Source: Pisaster brevispinus
Taxonomy: Eukaryota; Echinodermata; Asteroidea; Forcipulatida; Asteriidae
Length of the DNA stretch: 64,000 nt
Direction of reading: 5' to 3'
Assembly (NCBI GenBank): GCA_023634235.1
Contig: JAMKCF010000009.1
Span: forward strand, 8,184,001-8,248,000
Position numbers and translations under genes: made by a program. This document shows, piece after piece, positions 13,493 through 37,407 of this stretch; within the stretch, counting starts at the first letter, position 1, and each line of letters opens with the position of its first letter. Under the pieces are notes generated by a model. It worked only from the letters and a program-made list of their open reading frames with translations. It did not search any database and was not told the origin of the DNA.

Positions 13493-13518
13493 GCAGCAGC
13501 AACAACAACAACAACAAA
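13366..13518 (+). repeat. (CAA)n microsatellite
   Basis: About 51 nearly perfect AAC/CAA triplets, interrupted by two CTA triplets near 13432-13443 and three CAGs near 13490. In one frame it reads polyglutamine and in another polythreonine, but no gene context supports translation. Confidence 0.97.
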
Positions 13519-14127
13519 AGTTGTTTCAAAAGCAAAAGTACTTTGCTATAGGAATTAAAGCTTGGATATTGCGAGAAAAAAACGGGAAAAAAACAATAAA
13601 AATCATAAAGTTCAAGCTTGAACTTTTAAAGTCTTGTTGCTGCCTCTTTTTGGTCCCGCTGTTCATAAAGGACCATTGATTGTTGCCGGTGTTTTGCTAT
13701 TGTATTGCCATTATATTTGCACTTTGAAACATTTTGGTCGCTGATGGTCTTAGGGTACACGATCACAGCGTCAAGTTGTCGAGCGGTGTGTAGGCCTATA
13801 TGCGAGCTAATCATTCGTGAAGGGATTCTTTGAAAGTGCGGGTAGGAAATATGAAGCGGGAACGTACTACCAAATCCCAAGAGACTATAGTGGTGTCGCA
13901 TAGAGAGGGCTTCAGAGAACACCGCTTCTCATAACACTCTCACACCTGGTCAACTTCTCTATACTTTGAAAGCCCCGTATTCCTCTATCTTGGATTTTGT
14001 TTAGTTGGCCCTTGACAGGCCCTCACTCCTAACCGTGATATGGCCTGCTGGTTGTCGCGGTTTTTGGCCTTTTGGTGCCGGCGAGCGGGTGATCTTTGGT
14101 GGCCTTCAAAGAGTGACTGTCACACCG

Positions 14128-14290
14128 ATGGTCTGATTGGTCAACATTGCCACACGCGTTTTCTCATTGGTGAGTCGACGTCACGTGTGTCAGTGTCTTG
14201 CCGGCCACTGTGTGACATGTTTCCTATAAGTGGCCAGTTTGTGGCTTTTGCGTATCATCGGATCACGCAGATAAAAACACAATTGATAAG
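14128..14290 (+). promoter_or_regulatory. Possible promoter or enhancer cluster
   Basis: Two CCAAT-type boxes (TGATTGGTCAA at about 14136 and CTCATTGGTGA at about 14163) are followed by GACGTCACGTG (CRE plus E-box) and then by an A/T-rich CAGATAAAAACAC. The spacing resembles a proximal promoter reading rightward, but no gene was found downstream. This is inference from motif clustering. Confidence 0.25.
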
Positions 14291-16689
14291 ACAGAAAAAT
14301 GACAGTTTGGGTACACCGGTAATTGTTGTTGCGTAATTCTGATACAGAGCAAATAGAAATGCATTTATTTATACTAAAGAACCGGTTGATGTATTTTTAA
14401 GGTAAAGATGTAGTAAGTACCATTGTTAATGGTACATACTTCTTAAATATTGCATTGTTTTTGGATTTGATGTTGGAGACCTAAGCCTAGTATCTACAAA
14501 CAGCTTTAGCGATCACTGAAGTGAGGGGGAAACAATTAGTTCAAATTTAAGTATACAAAGAGAGTATTCTTTGCTGCAATGTCAGCTTCAGAGTAATTGG
14601 ATCAGAGAGTTTCTCCGAACCAAAGTTTTATATAACAGCACGAGTTCAATCAATTCTCATACGCGCCTCTCTCTATACTGGTACCCCGGAATGGGTCGCA
14701 TTGTTTGGTGGCGAAACACCCGTGGGATCATCCCATTGGGGATCTCTAAACTCCTTCAAAAGTTGACCAGGTCAACCCAGGATTCTGGTCAGTTGACAAG
14801 TTCACGCAGGTCACTTCATTTACGTGATGTTTACATACTCGCCGTATCCAATCAAAGAGAACCGAGACAAGTTGTACGGTAACCGTACTCAATGAGTCGT
14901 GTTTTCACAAAATAACAACTTGAAAGCATACAATTATGATGACTGTACTACCCTTGTGCCATCTCATTAAATACACGCAGAGAAATTAACGTATACAGAA
15001 AACTAGAAGCTCGGGCAAAAACGACGACACATCGTGTGTACAATTGTGTACAAACAAATTATGACAGGTTATTATTATGACATTAAAATTCACCTCAAAT
15101 TTATTGAAGGACAATACTGAGGCTCTGTCAACACAAATCCGTTGGGATAGGTGCTTGAAACGACTTTCCAAGAAATTCACAAAGAAATCTGGGAGTCGGG
15201 TATTTTTGTTTTTACCGAAAAAAATGATGCGTCGCTCAAACCATTCCTTTAATGAAAACAAACATTTCATGATCTTAAACCAGCACCTTTTATTAATTTT
15301 CACCATGGTTGTGTCCACAGCAGTCTTTCTTCCCTCCTCGTTGAATCAAACAGAATTACAAGTCCTTTTGACCAACGTACTAAAACATCCCGGGGGCATT
15401 TCCTCTTACCAAAGCAACGTGACTTCTTGGCCCAGCAAGCGGATATGGTACAAATCGTACGTGTCAAACAAGAGATTCAGGGAATTTTGCCGAAAATGCA
15501 GAAAATCATTTCGATATGACAATTGTTGTTGACGCATAACCCAGTAGCACCCCGAGGTAGGGAAAGCCGTTGGATTGCCTTGCGTTTGTGTTGCATAGTT
15601 TTGTGTGTGGGGGGGGGAAGGCTACAGCTGGTATTTCCTACCACAAAGGTTAGTGGAAAATGCCTCCAAGGTGGTGCCAAATATACCCGAAGAATGCAAG
15701 GCGACCTTGTAGCGTGATGCAGAACACTAAATGAAAACAGTTTTTGCCCTATGGGGAGAAATATTGTGTGCCTGTATAACAGTGTCGTAAATTGTTTTAT
15801 GAGATAAAGGGCAGGGGAGTCCTTGCACAATAACGAAAGGATAAACTATACAAACAAGAGGAGAGTTGTATCAGTAAAATGGGAAAATTTATGTTAGTTT
15901 AGTCTAATAAAAATTAGGAAGTGAACACAATCCAAAAAGTTACCCTTTAAAAAGCATCTGAAAAGTATAATTGTCATTCCCCAGCACAATACTCATGAAC
16001 TTCTCAAGAACCAGTCACCCATAACCTAAATTTGGTAAAAATCATAATATATAAATATTGTTTTTGCAAAAGTGATAAATATTGAAACATTAAAAATCAA
16101 AGCAAGCAACACTTTCATGACAAGACACTGATTTTCAATATCTTTTAATTTATTCCGGCAAACCATAAACAAAATTTATACATCCTGTAAACCCTGTTTT
16201 GCAGACGAAACATCTCAGTACTGACTCAATTATATACACTGTGCACAAGACATCGCCAAATGCAGTAAACACTACATGTATTTGTATTCACTAAACTCTA
16301 AAAATCAGGAGCAATTATGCTACAATAATCCACTTCAGAATTACTTCGAAAGGTACTGTGCTTGATATTGTACCTGGGATAACAAAAAGATTGTTTCATT
16401 TTAGGCGTGGCCTAACACAAGCAAAGGGTTTTGGATCTCCCTGGAGAATATGCTGCCGGTTTGACCATTCAACTGTAACAAACAAGTTATCCGTTTTTTT
16501 TAACCCTACACCAATGTGTGTTCAGCACAGTATTGACCGATCTCATCACAATAATCTTGGTAGTGCCATTTTGAGAGTCAATACCCCTGTGTGTTATATA
16601 GTGTAGTGTGCATTTTAGCTGATGCAGTGTTTACAGGGTTACATGGCACAGTCGCAAAGTGTGACGTGCATGCAAGGGTCAATACTTAT

Positions 16690-16845
16690 AACTTTCCCCG
16701 AGTCATATGAGGGAAAAAAACAACAAACTAATTTACTTTACTTGGGTGGACTTCGAACCGAAGACCTTTGCTATTATAGAGATGTCATACCACTTGACCA
16801 CCGAGCTTGCCCAGTAGCTAGAGGCTAGTTCGAATCCTATATTTT
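16690..16845 (-). mobile_element. Degenerate tRNA-derived SINE (family A), head-to-head junction
   Basis: Reverse-oriented copy of the SINE seen at 57.0 kb: a B-box-like CTTCGAACCGAAG, then GACCACCGAGCTTGCCC (the inverted A box). It ends in a junction GGCTAGTTCGAATCC that repeats a B box in the other orientation. The same junction occurs at 23.9 kb. A matching 3' tail fragment in the same orientation lies at about 16500-16535. Confidence 0.6.
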
Positions 16846-17354
16846 ATCATCGGGTATCATAACTACAATAACCTGTACATGTTCTGCCTGCACTTAAACC
16901 ATAGACGACAATGGTTGCTTAGGTCCAGCCAACAGAACAGAACCGATCCTCAGCAAATTGTCACTTTCCTGATGCTTCAGAAATGTTTTGACTATTGTTT
17001 GATTAGAGCCACTTGGGTGAACTAGTACCTAAATCCAAACCATTAGTTATCAGATACTTGCCAATGGACTCAACTGAGCTGTAACCGCATTTTTGGTTTG
17101 GTTTTGATATATTTTGGTAAATTGTTAACTCTAACTCTGACAATCCTTGGTAAATTGCCTATGGTTGCGAGTATTTTGGTGTCACGTCAACTTGGTGAAC
17201 TGTAAACTCCAACATTCTTTTTAACAAATAGCAAGTTGTCAATTGTTTCTAATCGTTTGGTCAAGGTTTTGTCGAGTTTTAAAACCAGTACATAGGGTGA
17301 ATCCTTTAACACAATTTTATAGCAAGGTGGAGTTTATACATACCAAAATCTTAT

Positions 17355-17360
17355 TTTATT
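17355..17360 (-). terminator. DZANK1: DZANK1 poly(A) signal candidate
   Basis: AATAAA on the minus strand, about 112 nt downstream of the DZANK1 stop codon; the plus strand reads TTTATT. It is the first canonical signal after the stop. Confidence 0.5.
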
Positions 17361-17471
17361 TTGTAGTGTTTTCAAAGATGATTTTAAGTGAACTGTATGT
17401 TTATATGAAAGTACTGTAAAAAAAAACAACAACAAAAACAAAACTGTAATTTTGATTTGGAGAGACTCATC

Positions 17472-30119
<12,648 letters not shown>

Positions 30120-32556
30120 CGTGTCTTGCCAACTGCGTCTAATTCATTTGGAAATGATGTACAATAGACATAAGTTTCTCAAATAATATTTCGCAAATTC
30201 AGAGCATTGTCACTATAGTATGAACGTTCTAACTAATTAGCGGAGGGAGTCCGCTAACTGTATAGTGTAAGTGGTATGGGCAAGTTCTATAGTTTTATTC
30301 ACGTGGCATGGGGCAATGGAAATTTGTTTCCATTTTTTATTTCATTTTGTATATTTCTTAAAGTTCTTGTTATTCTGGAATTGCCTTCACTGCTGCTAAA
30401 AAAAGTAAATGTAGGTCCGACAGCTATGGAAGCAGGAATATCCTTAGATCATGGTGAAATCTGGAAGAACCTCGTCAACCTGCCGACCTGACTGAGTCAA
30501 CCAGCATTACCAATACCAGGGCCCCAAGGAAATAGAAAAAGTAGCTATGCACAAGACAAAGCATTATGCTTTTTCACCAGAATAATATTAGATTACCAGC
30601 TAAAACCCTATACCATCTGAGACCGACTGGTATCCTGCTTTTTCGAGCAGCAAACTGTTAAACTTAAAAGCAATATTTTCTGGGCTGCTTAGCAGCTCTC
30701 TCTCTATGAAATTGGGCCCAAAATTGGCAGAGCGCTCCATCCAGACCAGCACGACCGGTCTCACGGTCTCACATATTTTCAACGTTTTTTATGCAAAATT
30801 CAAACAGCATATTACAAACTCCAGTGACTGATGAAAGGTATTACAGTCATTTGACCAGTTCGGGATCACTTTTTGAATTCACATTGTTTTTGGTTGCAAT
30901 CTCTTTGACATTTTAAACCAAAAAGTTTATCAGTTTACCTAAACATGTTATAAAACTCACCAAGTATCCACTGACAAAAAAAGATTAGTACTTTTGAAGA
31001 GGCTTTGAGAAAAGTATTGTCACCTGTTTGACCAGTTCAGGATCAGTTGATTTTATTCTGAATCAGTAGCTTGCCCTCTATTGCAAACCAATACTCCCAT
31101 TCATAAAACTGTCTCTCAAGGACACAAACTTCACAAGTGTGTTGGCATGGACATGGACTTCCTTTCTCCAGAGAATTTCATGCAAGTGTGTTCAACAGCA
31201 GCGCAAAAATCCAGCAACAAAAACACAAAACAACAGCAAAGGCAAATGAAAAGGTGAAGCACGCCTAAAAGCAACATTGACCCAAATATCTATTCTTACA
31301 GTCGCAATTTCCTCCTCCAAGTTTCATTTTCTCACAAAAAAAACAATATTCCTACAAGAATTTGTTGAAGAAATGTATCTTAAAAGCAACAAATAAACTT
31401 TCGACTGCAGCAGTAAGATTTTACCTCACTGACTGAGTAAGGCACCATTTGACGCAATGAGAGATGCTGAGTAGTGAGTGATCCCGAACTGGTCAAGGGT
31501 ACGATGCCCCCCAAAAGATGATTTTGGTAATTTTGTCTCCTCAAAAAAACAAGACGACTGCTCAGTATTTGCCTGAAATATTTTTTACACATTCTAAGCA
31601 TTTAACATAAATGTTATTCGCCCTGGCGTTCAAATTTTAAAGGTGAGAAGTTTTAACAGCGTTTTTCAACCAACATTTTTTTTTTAAATAATGATCAAAA
31701 TCGCAGACAAACTTCAAGAAAATGGCCATAATTTATTTGTTGATGAAGTTTGGAACCTTATTTTGGGTTTGTTGGTTTATTGCATGTCATTCTTCACATG
31801 TATCAACAGAAATTGGTAATGTGAGAAGTAACTTAATTATCATGGGGTTGTTGCAAAGTTGAAGTGATCCCGAACTGGTCAATGATCCCGAACTGGTCAA
31901 ATGACTGTATTTTTTATGTAAAACAAAAGTAGTAATTTGAACGCAAAAACCTTGTGAATATGAACAGTGAAATTAAAAAAATGTTTTACCTCTTCAAAAG
32001 TGCTTCTTGTGTAGAAACTAGAATACACATCACCCAAACGTTCGAATTGGTTGGGCGTTTGTTGTGTCATCGTAAAAATCAACTAGATGGCAAAAAAAAT
32101 GTTGGACCGATCCATTTTTTAAAATAGGTTAATATTTGCTATATAAGTGTTAGTTTGTGTAAATTGAATCAAAATTACTTACCAATTTGTATGCACAATG
32201 AAACTATTCATGTAGGAAGGAAGAAAGTTGCTATTAAGTATTATAAATCAAAAGATAATTGATATGTTCTGCTGCTATTAATTTCAAACTTGTGTGTCTG
32301 TAGAATTAACCTGGATTTGCCCCTTACTAATAATGTAGTAACCACGCCACTCTTGAGGGCGCTGTGTAAGTAGGTGTTGCAGATCAGAAGACATGGAAGA
32401 GTTTTGTCTGAGGCCGGAGGGTGTTGTGTAATGTGTGTGTTACGTTCTAGCCCGTGACTTGATTACTTCACTACTTTGTCTGCCGTGTGAATGCTGTACC
32501 CGTGAAGTAAAATGTGTAACCGAACAAGCGCCTGACTGTTTTGTTTACAACGATTT
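30120..32556. promoter_or_regulatory. Divergent DZANK1-PET117 intergenic region
   Basis: The two genes start 2.4 kb apart on opposite strands, so promoters of both must lie here. No core motifs are clear. About 1.1 kb is a TIR element (30844-31907), and 30600-30725 holds a piece of another TIR repeat ending CTATGAAATTGGGCCC. The GC-richer block at about 32340-32470 is the likely PET117 promoter. Confidence 0.4.
30844..31907. mobile_element. Non-autonomous Tc1/mariner-like element, 1064 bp
   Basis: Ends CAGTCATTTGACCAGTTCGG and its exact complement CCGAACTGGTCAAATGACTG, flanked on both sides by TA (842-843 and 908-909 of their kilobases). The core GACCAGTTCGGGATCA recurs as subterminal repeats near 31025, 31485 and 31865. 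TA target and CAGT ends are typical of Tc1/mariner. There is no transposase frame. Confidence 0.85.
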
Positions 32557-32565
32557 ATGTTGAAC

Positions 32566-32661
32566 ATGTCTACTTCAGCCAAAGTTTCTTTAGCTGCCTC
32601 CATAGTGATTGCAACAGGGATCATTTCAGGCGTCCACTACAAGAAAAAGATGGATCAAGCT
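32566..32661 (+). CDS. PET117: PET117 exon 1
   Basis: 32 codons, MSTSAKVSLA to KKKMDQA, donor GCT|GTACGT. It covers the hydrophobic N-terminal helix and the Tyr/Lys-rich matrix-side boundary. Confidence 0.92.
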
Positions 32662-34253
32662 GTACGTTTGTTACTCAGCTCAGTCTCAAGTCTTTGTCGA
32701 CTGGTCACAAATATATTTGAATTTTGCCGACGCTCTACCAACTGAGCTATCTTCTATCTCGGCCTTCGTTGGCGGTCTCCCTATATTTTGTCAAACAAAA
32801 TCTTTGTTCGGGGGTGCTAGTCAGAACTAGCCATTTATTAACCTGTAACTGCCATATATATACTACAGTACGGGTGCATAGGCTTTTTACAGGAATTTTT
32901 GCTTTGGTAGGATTTCTTACAATAGTCGGACATTACTAAAATATGTTTCTCAGATGACACTGACTGACCTAATGTCAGACAATAGAAGGACAACCCACTA
33001 CAAGAGATATCCAATATCAGAAGACACGATAAACCATTACCATGATTACTGTGCTTGTGGTAATGTCTTACAATACTAGGGCATCCCACTATTTGAAGAA
33101 CTCACTTTTAAAAACAATGCAAACTCATCCCATCCACGGCAGCCATGCCTGCTAATCTTTAAACATTCAATCCCGTTGTCATGCAGTTGACATGCCGCGT
33201 GCAAAACATGTGCAAGCGATCTCCAAAAATACCCAAGTTACTGGTAATTATTATAAATCCTAAAATAAGTAAAATGTATCTAAAAATATGAAAAGCAAAA
33301 TACTCATTTTACCTCCTGAAATTTTAAACAAAATGTTCCTATATTCTATGGGTGTTTCAATAGAAAACAAGAAACTGTAAAAATTATTATTATCCCAACC
33401 TGAAGTAAGTACCTGCCAAGATCACCCTGGGGGGTCTTTTCACGCTGAACACGATAACGCTATTCACAACACGCTAAACTGGATCGTTTTGGCCGAAGGG
33501 CTTGCCAAATAAATATTGTCTCAGTATTGTAAGATTTTACCACTACGAGAGGGCAATAATTTCCGATCATAATAAGAAATCCGACTATTGAAGGACTGGT
33601 AAGGATGTCTGGTAAAAAATCGATGCACCCATACTGTACTATAGCCAGGGATCACACACAAGTTTATGATACAACCTAGGAAGCAGCAGCAATCACCTCA
33701 AGTGGTTCTTTTTATTTCAAATATCAAGTAATAGACCACTAGGGCAACTGACTTGGTAAATTTTAAAATAAAATATTGTATCGTAAACTTGGAGTGGAGG
33801 TGTACTCGTAGAATTACTACGGGGTCATAAACGTAACCCTTCGCAACTAACCTTAGGGGTAAAGAGGGGGGGGGTGGAACCCTTCTGGCAACATGCATAC
33901 TTTAAATCCATAAGTAATAAGGCAGTGTCCAGTCAACGAATGGTTACAATCATTTGTGTGGTCCTGACTGGTCAGGGCCAAGGAAGAAGGTTGCAATCAT
34001 TGTGTGAATTCTAACGTGAAAATTTACTTTCTCCATGATCACATTGTTGTACCTGTGCAATTCCTTAAATAAACACATTTCCTGTATTTACCCTTTTTGT
34101 ATGCAGAGTCTACATCAAGGTGTGGAAAGAGACTTGGAGAGGCAACGCAAAAAGCGACAAAATCAGCTAGAATTAGAAGAACAAATTGCCCTGACTAAGA
34201 AATTGACTGAGCAGAGAGATCGTGACAAACAATCGATGAACCATCCATCATGA
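32566..34253 (+). CDS. PET117: PET117, cytochrome c oxidase assembly factor
   Basis: PET117 is a small mitochondrial inner-membrane-associated protein required for complex IV assembly (in yeast it stabilises Cox15 oligomers); this is family knowledge. Two exons, 32566-32661 and 34107-34253, join in phase 0 (GCT|GTACGT ... TATGCAG|AGT) and give 80 residues; human PET117 has 81. Residues 5-24 are a hydrophobic helix (AKVSLAASIVIATGIISGVH). The rest is a charged helix with GVERDLERQRKKRQNQLELE and QIALTKKL, the family signature. An in-frame ATG at 32557 would add MLN, but the Met at 32566 has A at -3 and aligns with the human start. The intron contains a SINE and a TIR element. Confidence 0.94.
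32695..32835 (-). mobile_element. tRNA-like SINE, family B
   Basis: In the PET117 intron. The reverse strand reads GATAGCTCAGTTGGTAGAGC, a near-canonical tRNA A-box arm. The flanking GGCGGTCTCCC and GGGGGTGCTAGTCAGA match the copy at 62.5 kb. Confidence 0.7.
32866..33636. mobile_element. Non-autonomous TIR element, 771 bp, TA flanks
   Basis: In the PET117 intron. Left end CAGTACGGGTGCAT and right end, inverted, CAGTATGGGTGCAT, each flanked by TA. Similarity continues inward (TTTTTTAC, then CAATAGTCGGA on both arms), so the TIRs are long and imperfect. No transposase. Confidence 0.8.
34107..34253 (+). CDS. PET117: PET117 exon 2
   Basis: Acceptor CCCTTTTTGTATGCAG, 48 codons plus TGA at 34251-34253. 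Charged helical region with RDLERQRKKR. Confidence 0.95.
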   Translation, partial: SLHQGVERDLERQRKKRQNQLELEEQIALTKKLTEQRDRDKQSMNHPS

Positions 34254-34263
34254 TACCGATCAA

Positions 34264-34269
34264 AATAAA
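34264..34269 (+). terminator. PET117: PET117 poly(A) signal candidate
   Basis: AATAAA only 11 nt after the stop codon. If used, the 3' UTR would be about 30 nt; a longer 3' UTR is equally possible. Confidence 0.4.
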
Positions 34270-34339
34270 GAAATGAATGAGAGAAGAAGCTTGTCGGAAA
34301 CCAAAGAGTGTGAACTATCAATTTCTCTTCCAGAGTACA

Positions 34340-34535
34340 TAGACTAGTTTGGAATGTGGATGTTACTAACGCTCTTCAAAGCATCAAGATGGTAGAGACA
34401 CTCCTCAAAGCCCTAGTTTGGATTGTGGTCTTCATCTTACAAATGCTTATTAACACTGTAGTTTGGGCTGTGGTCAACATCATAGTTGTACTCATCAAAA
34501 CCCTAGTTGCAGTTGTGGTCAACATCGGACATAGA
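34340..34535 (+). repeat. Degenerate minisatellite
   Basis: Four units beginning CTAGTTTGGA, CTAGTTTGGATTGTGGTC, GTAGTTTGGGCTGTGGTC and CTAGTTGCAGTTGTGGTC, spaced about 45-65 bp. The repeat yields a 64-codon hydrophobic open frame at 34356-34550 that is a by-product of the repeat. Confidence 0.65.
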
Positions 34536-34999
34536 CTGCTGAACAGATGAATTGACATTTTCAGGAAACACCAGCTGTTGATGTAATAACCAATCTGGTT
34601 ATGAACCATTGAGTAATTGTTTTAACATGCAAAACTCATGTTATGGCTGGATTTTACAGTCTTAAACAGGATAAAGTTTGCAATATGAAACCTAGTGCGA
34701 TCAACCCTATTAGCTCTATCATAGTATATAGGCCCATACATCAAAGCCTGCAATTAAGAGATCACATACTTCCCTACCGATTCAAACAAAATTTTGTTTC
34801 TAAAGATTAACTGGACAAATCAATTAAAGATTCAGTTGACATCTGGGGTCTGAAAGGACCAGAAGGTTGATAAATGAAAGTTGTCTAAGTAGGGTTGGTT
34901 TTGTCTGTGATGGTTTCTCTGTTTCCCATGTTGGGAAATTCACAAAACAATAATTGACAATTTATAATTTAGTGGATAAAATTGTCGCTAGCTATAAAC

Positions 35000-35202
35000 G
35001 GGGCCCAGTTTCATAATGCTGCTTCAGCACAAAACGTAGTTAAGCGCAACAAAATTATTCCTACCACCAGAATCAGACCACCAGCCACAAAAGCATTCCA
35101 GATGTACCACCTGTGACTGGTATCCTGCTCATTATTACTAAGCAGATAACTTTTGGGCAACATTTGCTGCTTAAGTAGCTCTATGAAATTGGGCCCACCC
35201 AG
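35000..35202. mobile_element. TIR element with GGGCCCA ends
   Basis: Starts GGGCCCAGTTTCATAATGCT and ends AGCTCTATGAAATTGGGCCC, an inverted pair of about 30 bp. A partial copy at about 30600-30725 shares ACTGGTATCCTGCT and the CTATGAAATTGGGCCC end. Confidence 0.8.
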
Positions 35203-35539
35203 GTTGTGTGCGATTCTTACTTGGGTACAAAACAATGGTTGTTTTGGGGGTTCAGTAATATTAATGCAACAAAGGGACAAATGCAAAATTCAACAGGCAG
35301 TAACTCAAGGTTAGCCTCAAGTTTTTTTTAGGTTGTCCGGGGTTATCCGGGAATCAACCTCTAGTTACCTCGAGATACCGCTTCTTTAATTCTGCAATTC
35401 TCCTTAAGTCAAGTGCTGGTAAAAGCAAAAAATGGCTATACAGAATTGTTTGGAGAAATTGCTGTGGCGGGAATATCTTTATACTGTTTAAATCGACAAC
35501 CAACCTATTAGTTATACGTGTACAGTGTACTTATAATAA

Positions 35540-36240
35540 ATTACATTTATTAGGCGCTGTTGAATATTTTATCAAAGTGCCTTACACTACTGCTGTTCAT
35601 TGGGCCATATTGAGCATTCCTGAAACCATCTCGACTCATTTTTAGTATGCAGCACTGGTGGCCAGATATGTGCATGAGGCTGCTAATCATTCACATCAAC
35701 AATCACTGCCCTTGCAGGTACCCATTTTCCCCTGGGTGATAAGAAGCAATTTAAGTGTCTTGCCCAAGAACACAAGTATCAATCAATCAATCAAAAGTCA
35801 TTTATAGAGCGCCAAAATATAAAAAAAGTTGCTCTAAGGCGCTGAGGCACAGTTGAATGGTTAGGAAGCCTGCTGGAACAGGTGAGCTCCTGTCTTGAAT
35901 GAGAGGTGAGTGAGCTGGCATTTCTGATATGTACAGGAAGCTTATTCCACATTTCGGGGCCATATACTGAGGATGATCTCTCTGCAAAAGTTGAATAGTG
36001 AGTTCTTGGCACCAACAAAAAATGGAACAAGATGTAGATGAACGAAGGATCTCTATTTGAGCATGTCCGTGATATACCCAGGATCTTGTTTATGGTATGC
36101 TTTATACACGGGGATCCTAACTTTCAAGATGATTCTTTGAGAGATTGGAAGCCATGACGGGATTCAAACCCACACTTGGATAACTCTGCCATCAGAATTT
36201 GAGATTGACGCTGTAGACCACTAGTACTTGCAAAAATATT
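35540..36240. mobile_element. Older repeat split by a LINE insertion
   Basis: Left part ends GTGTCTTGCCCAAGAACACAAGTAT at about 35779. The right part resumes at about 36148 with GCCATGACGGGATTCAAACCC. These two blocks are normally adjacent in a common tRNA-like invertebrate repeat (family knowledge, from memory). The LINE fragment lies between them. Confidence 0.5.
35779..36147 (-). pseudogene. Truncated LINE reverse-transcriptase C-terminus (CR1/L2-like)
   Basis: Translating the minus strand gives VYKAYHKQDPGYITDMLK, a stop, then in another frame LLVPRTHYSTFAERSSSVYG and WNKLPVHIRNASSL. These are hallmarks of the extreme C-terminus of CR1/L2/jockey-type reverse transcriptases. Stops and frame changes show it is dead. 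The 3' end runs into (TTGA)n-type repeats, typical of CR1 tails. 5'-truncated. Confidence 0.85.
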
Positions 36241-37407
36241 TGGAACAGCTATTTACTTTTCACTCTCTAGAACACTTCTTAAAAAACATTAAATCATTTA
36301 TTTGGAAATAGGGAAGTAATGTGTACGATTGGTGGGGCCTATCATAGAGCAAGGGGCATGTGAGGAAGGCAATATAAAACTGAGCTCATTAAAGTTTAAA
36401 GTTCTTTAAAATTTTGGTTTAAACTTGTCCATAAAAACTTTTTGGACAACGAAATTCAATGCAAAGGTCACTTGAAGAAATCAAGTAGACTACATGCTTC
36501 AAACTTCATGAAACTATTGACATTTCATTCTTAGTACACAGGATGTTTATTAAATTAAGGTATTCAATAAACAATTATTCAAATAATAATACCAAAGTCT
36601 TGCGCCCTCTTGTAATACTATATGTCCATTGTATTCCCTTTTAGTTGTTTCTAGAGTTAATATTTTTAGCCCCGATATGTCCATCCATAAGCTCTTTTCA
36701 TTTGAAATGAGCCAAGTTAAAAACTCTAGCCGCCGCCGAGGTTGGGGATGGAAGTTTGCCTCTTTATATAATTAGTTTTGACATGCCGCCCTCCTGTGTT
36801 CAATGACAATTAGTCGGGTCTCTTTAAGTGACTTTGATTAAGACTTTGGTTTGTGTTCATAACGTCAAGGTTTCTGTCCAAATGCCCAAGTGAATGTTTT
36901 TACTCTTCCCACCCATCGGTTGTCGTTTGTTGTGTTGCCGATGCTCGATCTGGTCCACCCACCCACGACCACCGACCGGCTGTCATACTGCACTAGGTCA
37001 CAGGAAGTGATTTTTGTGTCAGTTTAAAAAACGGTATTTTCTGGTTGGACATGATAATTAATTGCTTGAGGATTGTCTCAACTCGCATTTAAAAGCAACC
37101 AGTACTGTTGGGGATACTTCTCGAGGATATTGTCTTGCAATAAATTGTTTTGGGTGAGTATCAGTAATTTAGGTGAATAATTTTTGACATTGGCGTTTTC
37201 ATTTTTAGCTTCTGCTGGCACAGTGACACTACACTAGACAGCATGCAGGCTGATTATGTAGGCCTAGGCTTGCCTGTGCATATAAACAAATTTCCTTCAG
37301 CAAGACTGAAAACTGGGGGCGTACCGTTCCGTTAGTATTAAATAAATAAAAGGGACACATGAAGTTGGTAGTTCAGGGTTTTAATTGCGCGTATAATCAT
37401 GATAATG

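Larger units (their letters stand above)
10192..17354. other. Intergenic region between isthmin and DZANK1
   Basis: About 7 kb with no gene I can support. Open frames at 10479-10751, 14571-14882 and 15077-15532 on the plus strand lack known motifs. It contains a long CAA microsatellite (13366-13518), a promoter-like cluster near 14128-14290, and a SINE-like segment at 16690-16845. Confidence 0.6.
34560..37407. other. Intergenic region after PET117
   Basis: Mostly repeats (entries at 35000 and 35540). The block at about 36880-37020 is richer in C and G, with CCACCCACC runs and an ACAGGAAGTGA (ETS-like) site, and could be a promoter, perhaps of the TMEM63 gene. No coding exon was recognised. 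Confidence 0.35.

Noticed and set aside
13263..13679. Polyglutamine and polythreonine open frames
   Set aside because: They are translations of the CAA microsatellite.
15077..15532. 151-codon plus-strand open frame
   Set aside because: Basic, motif-free protein with an antisense frame equally open. No family or splice support.
34356..34550. 64-residue hydrophobic open frame after PET117
   Set aside because: It is generated by a degenerate minisatellite. The Leu/Val-rich periodic sequence follows the DNA repeat.
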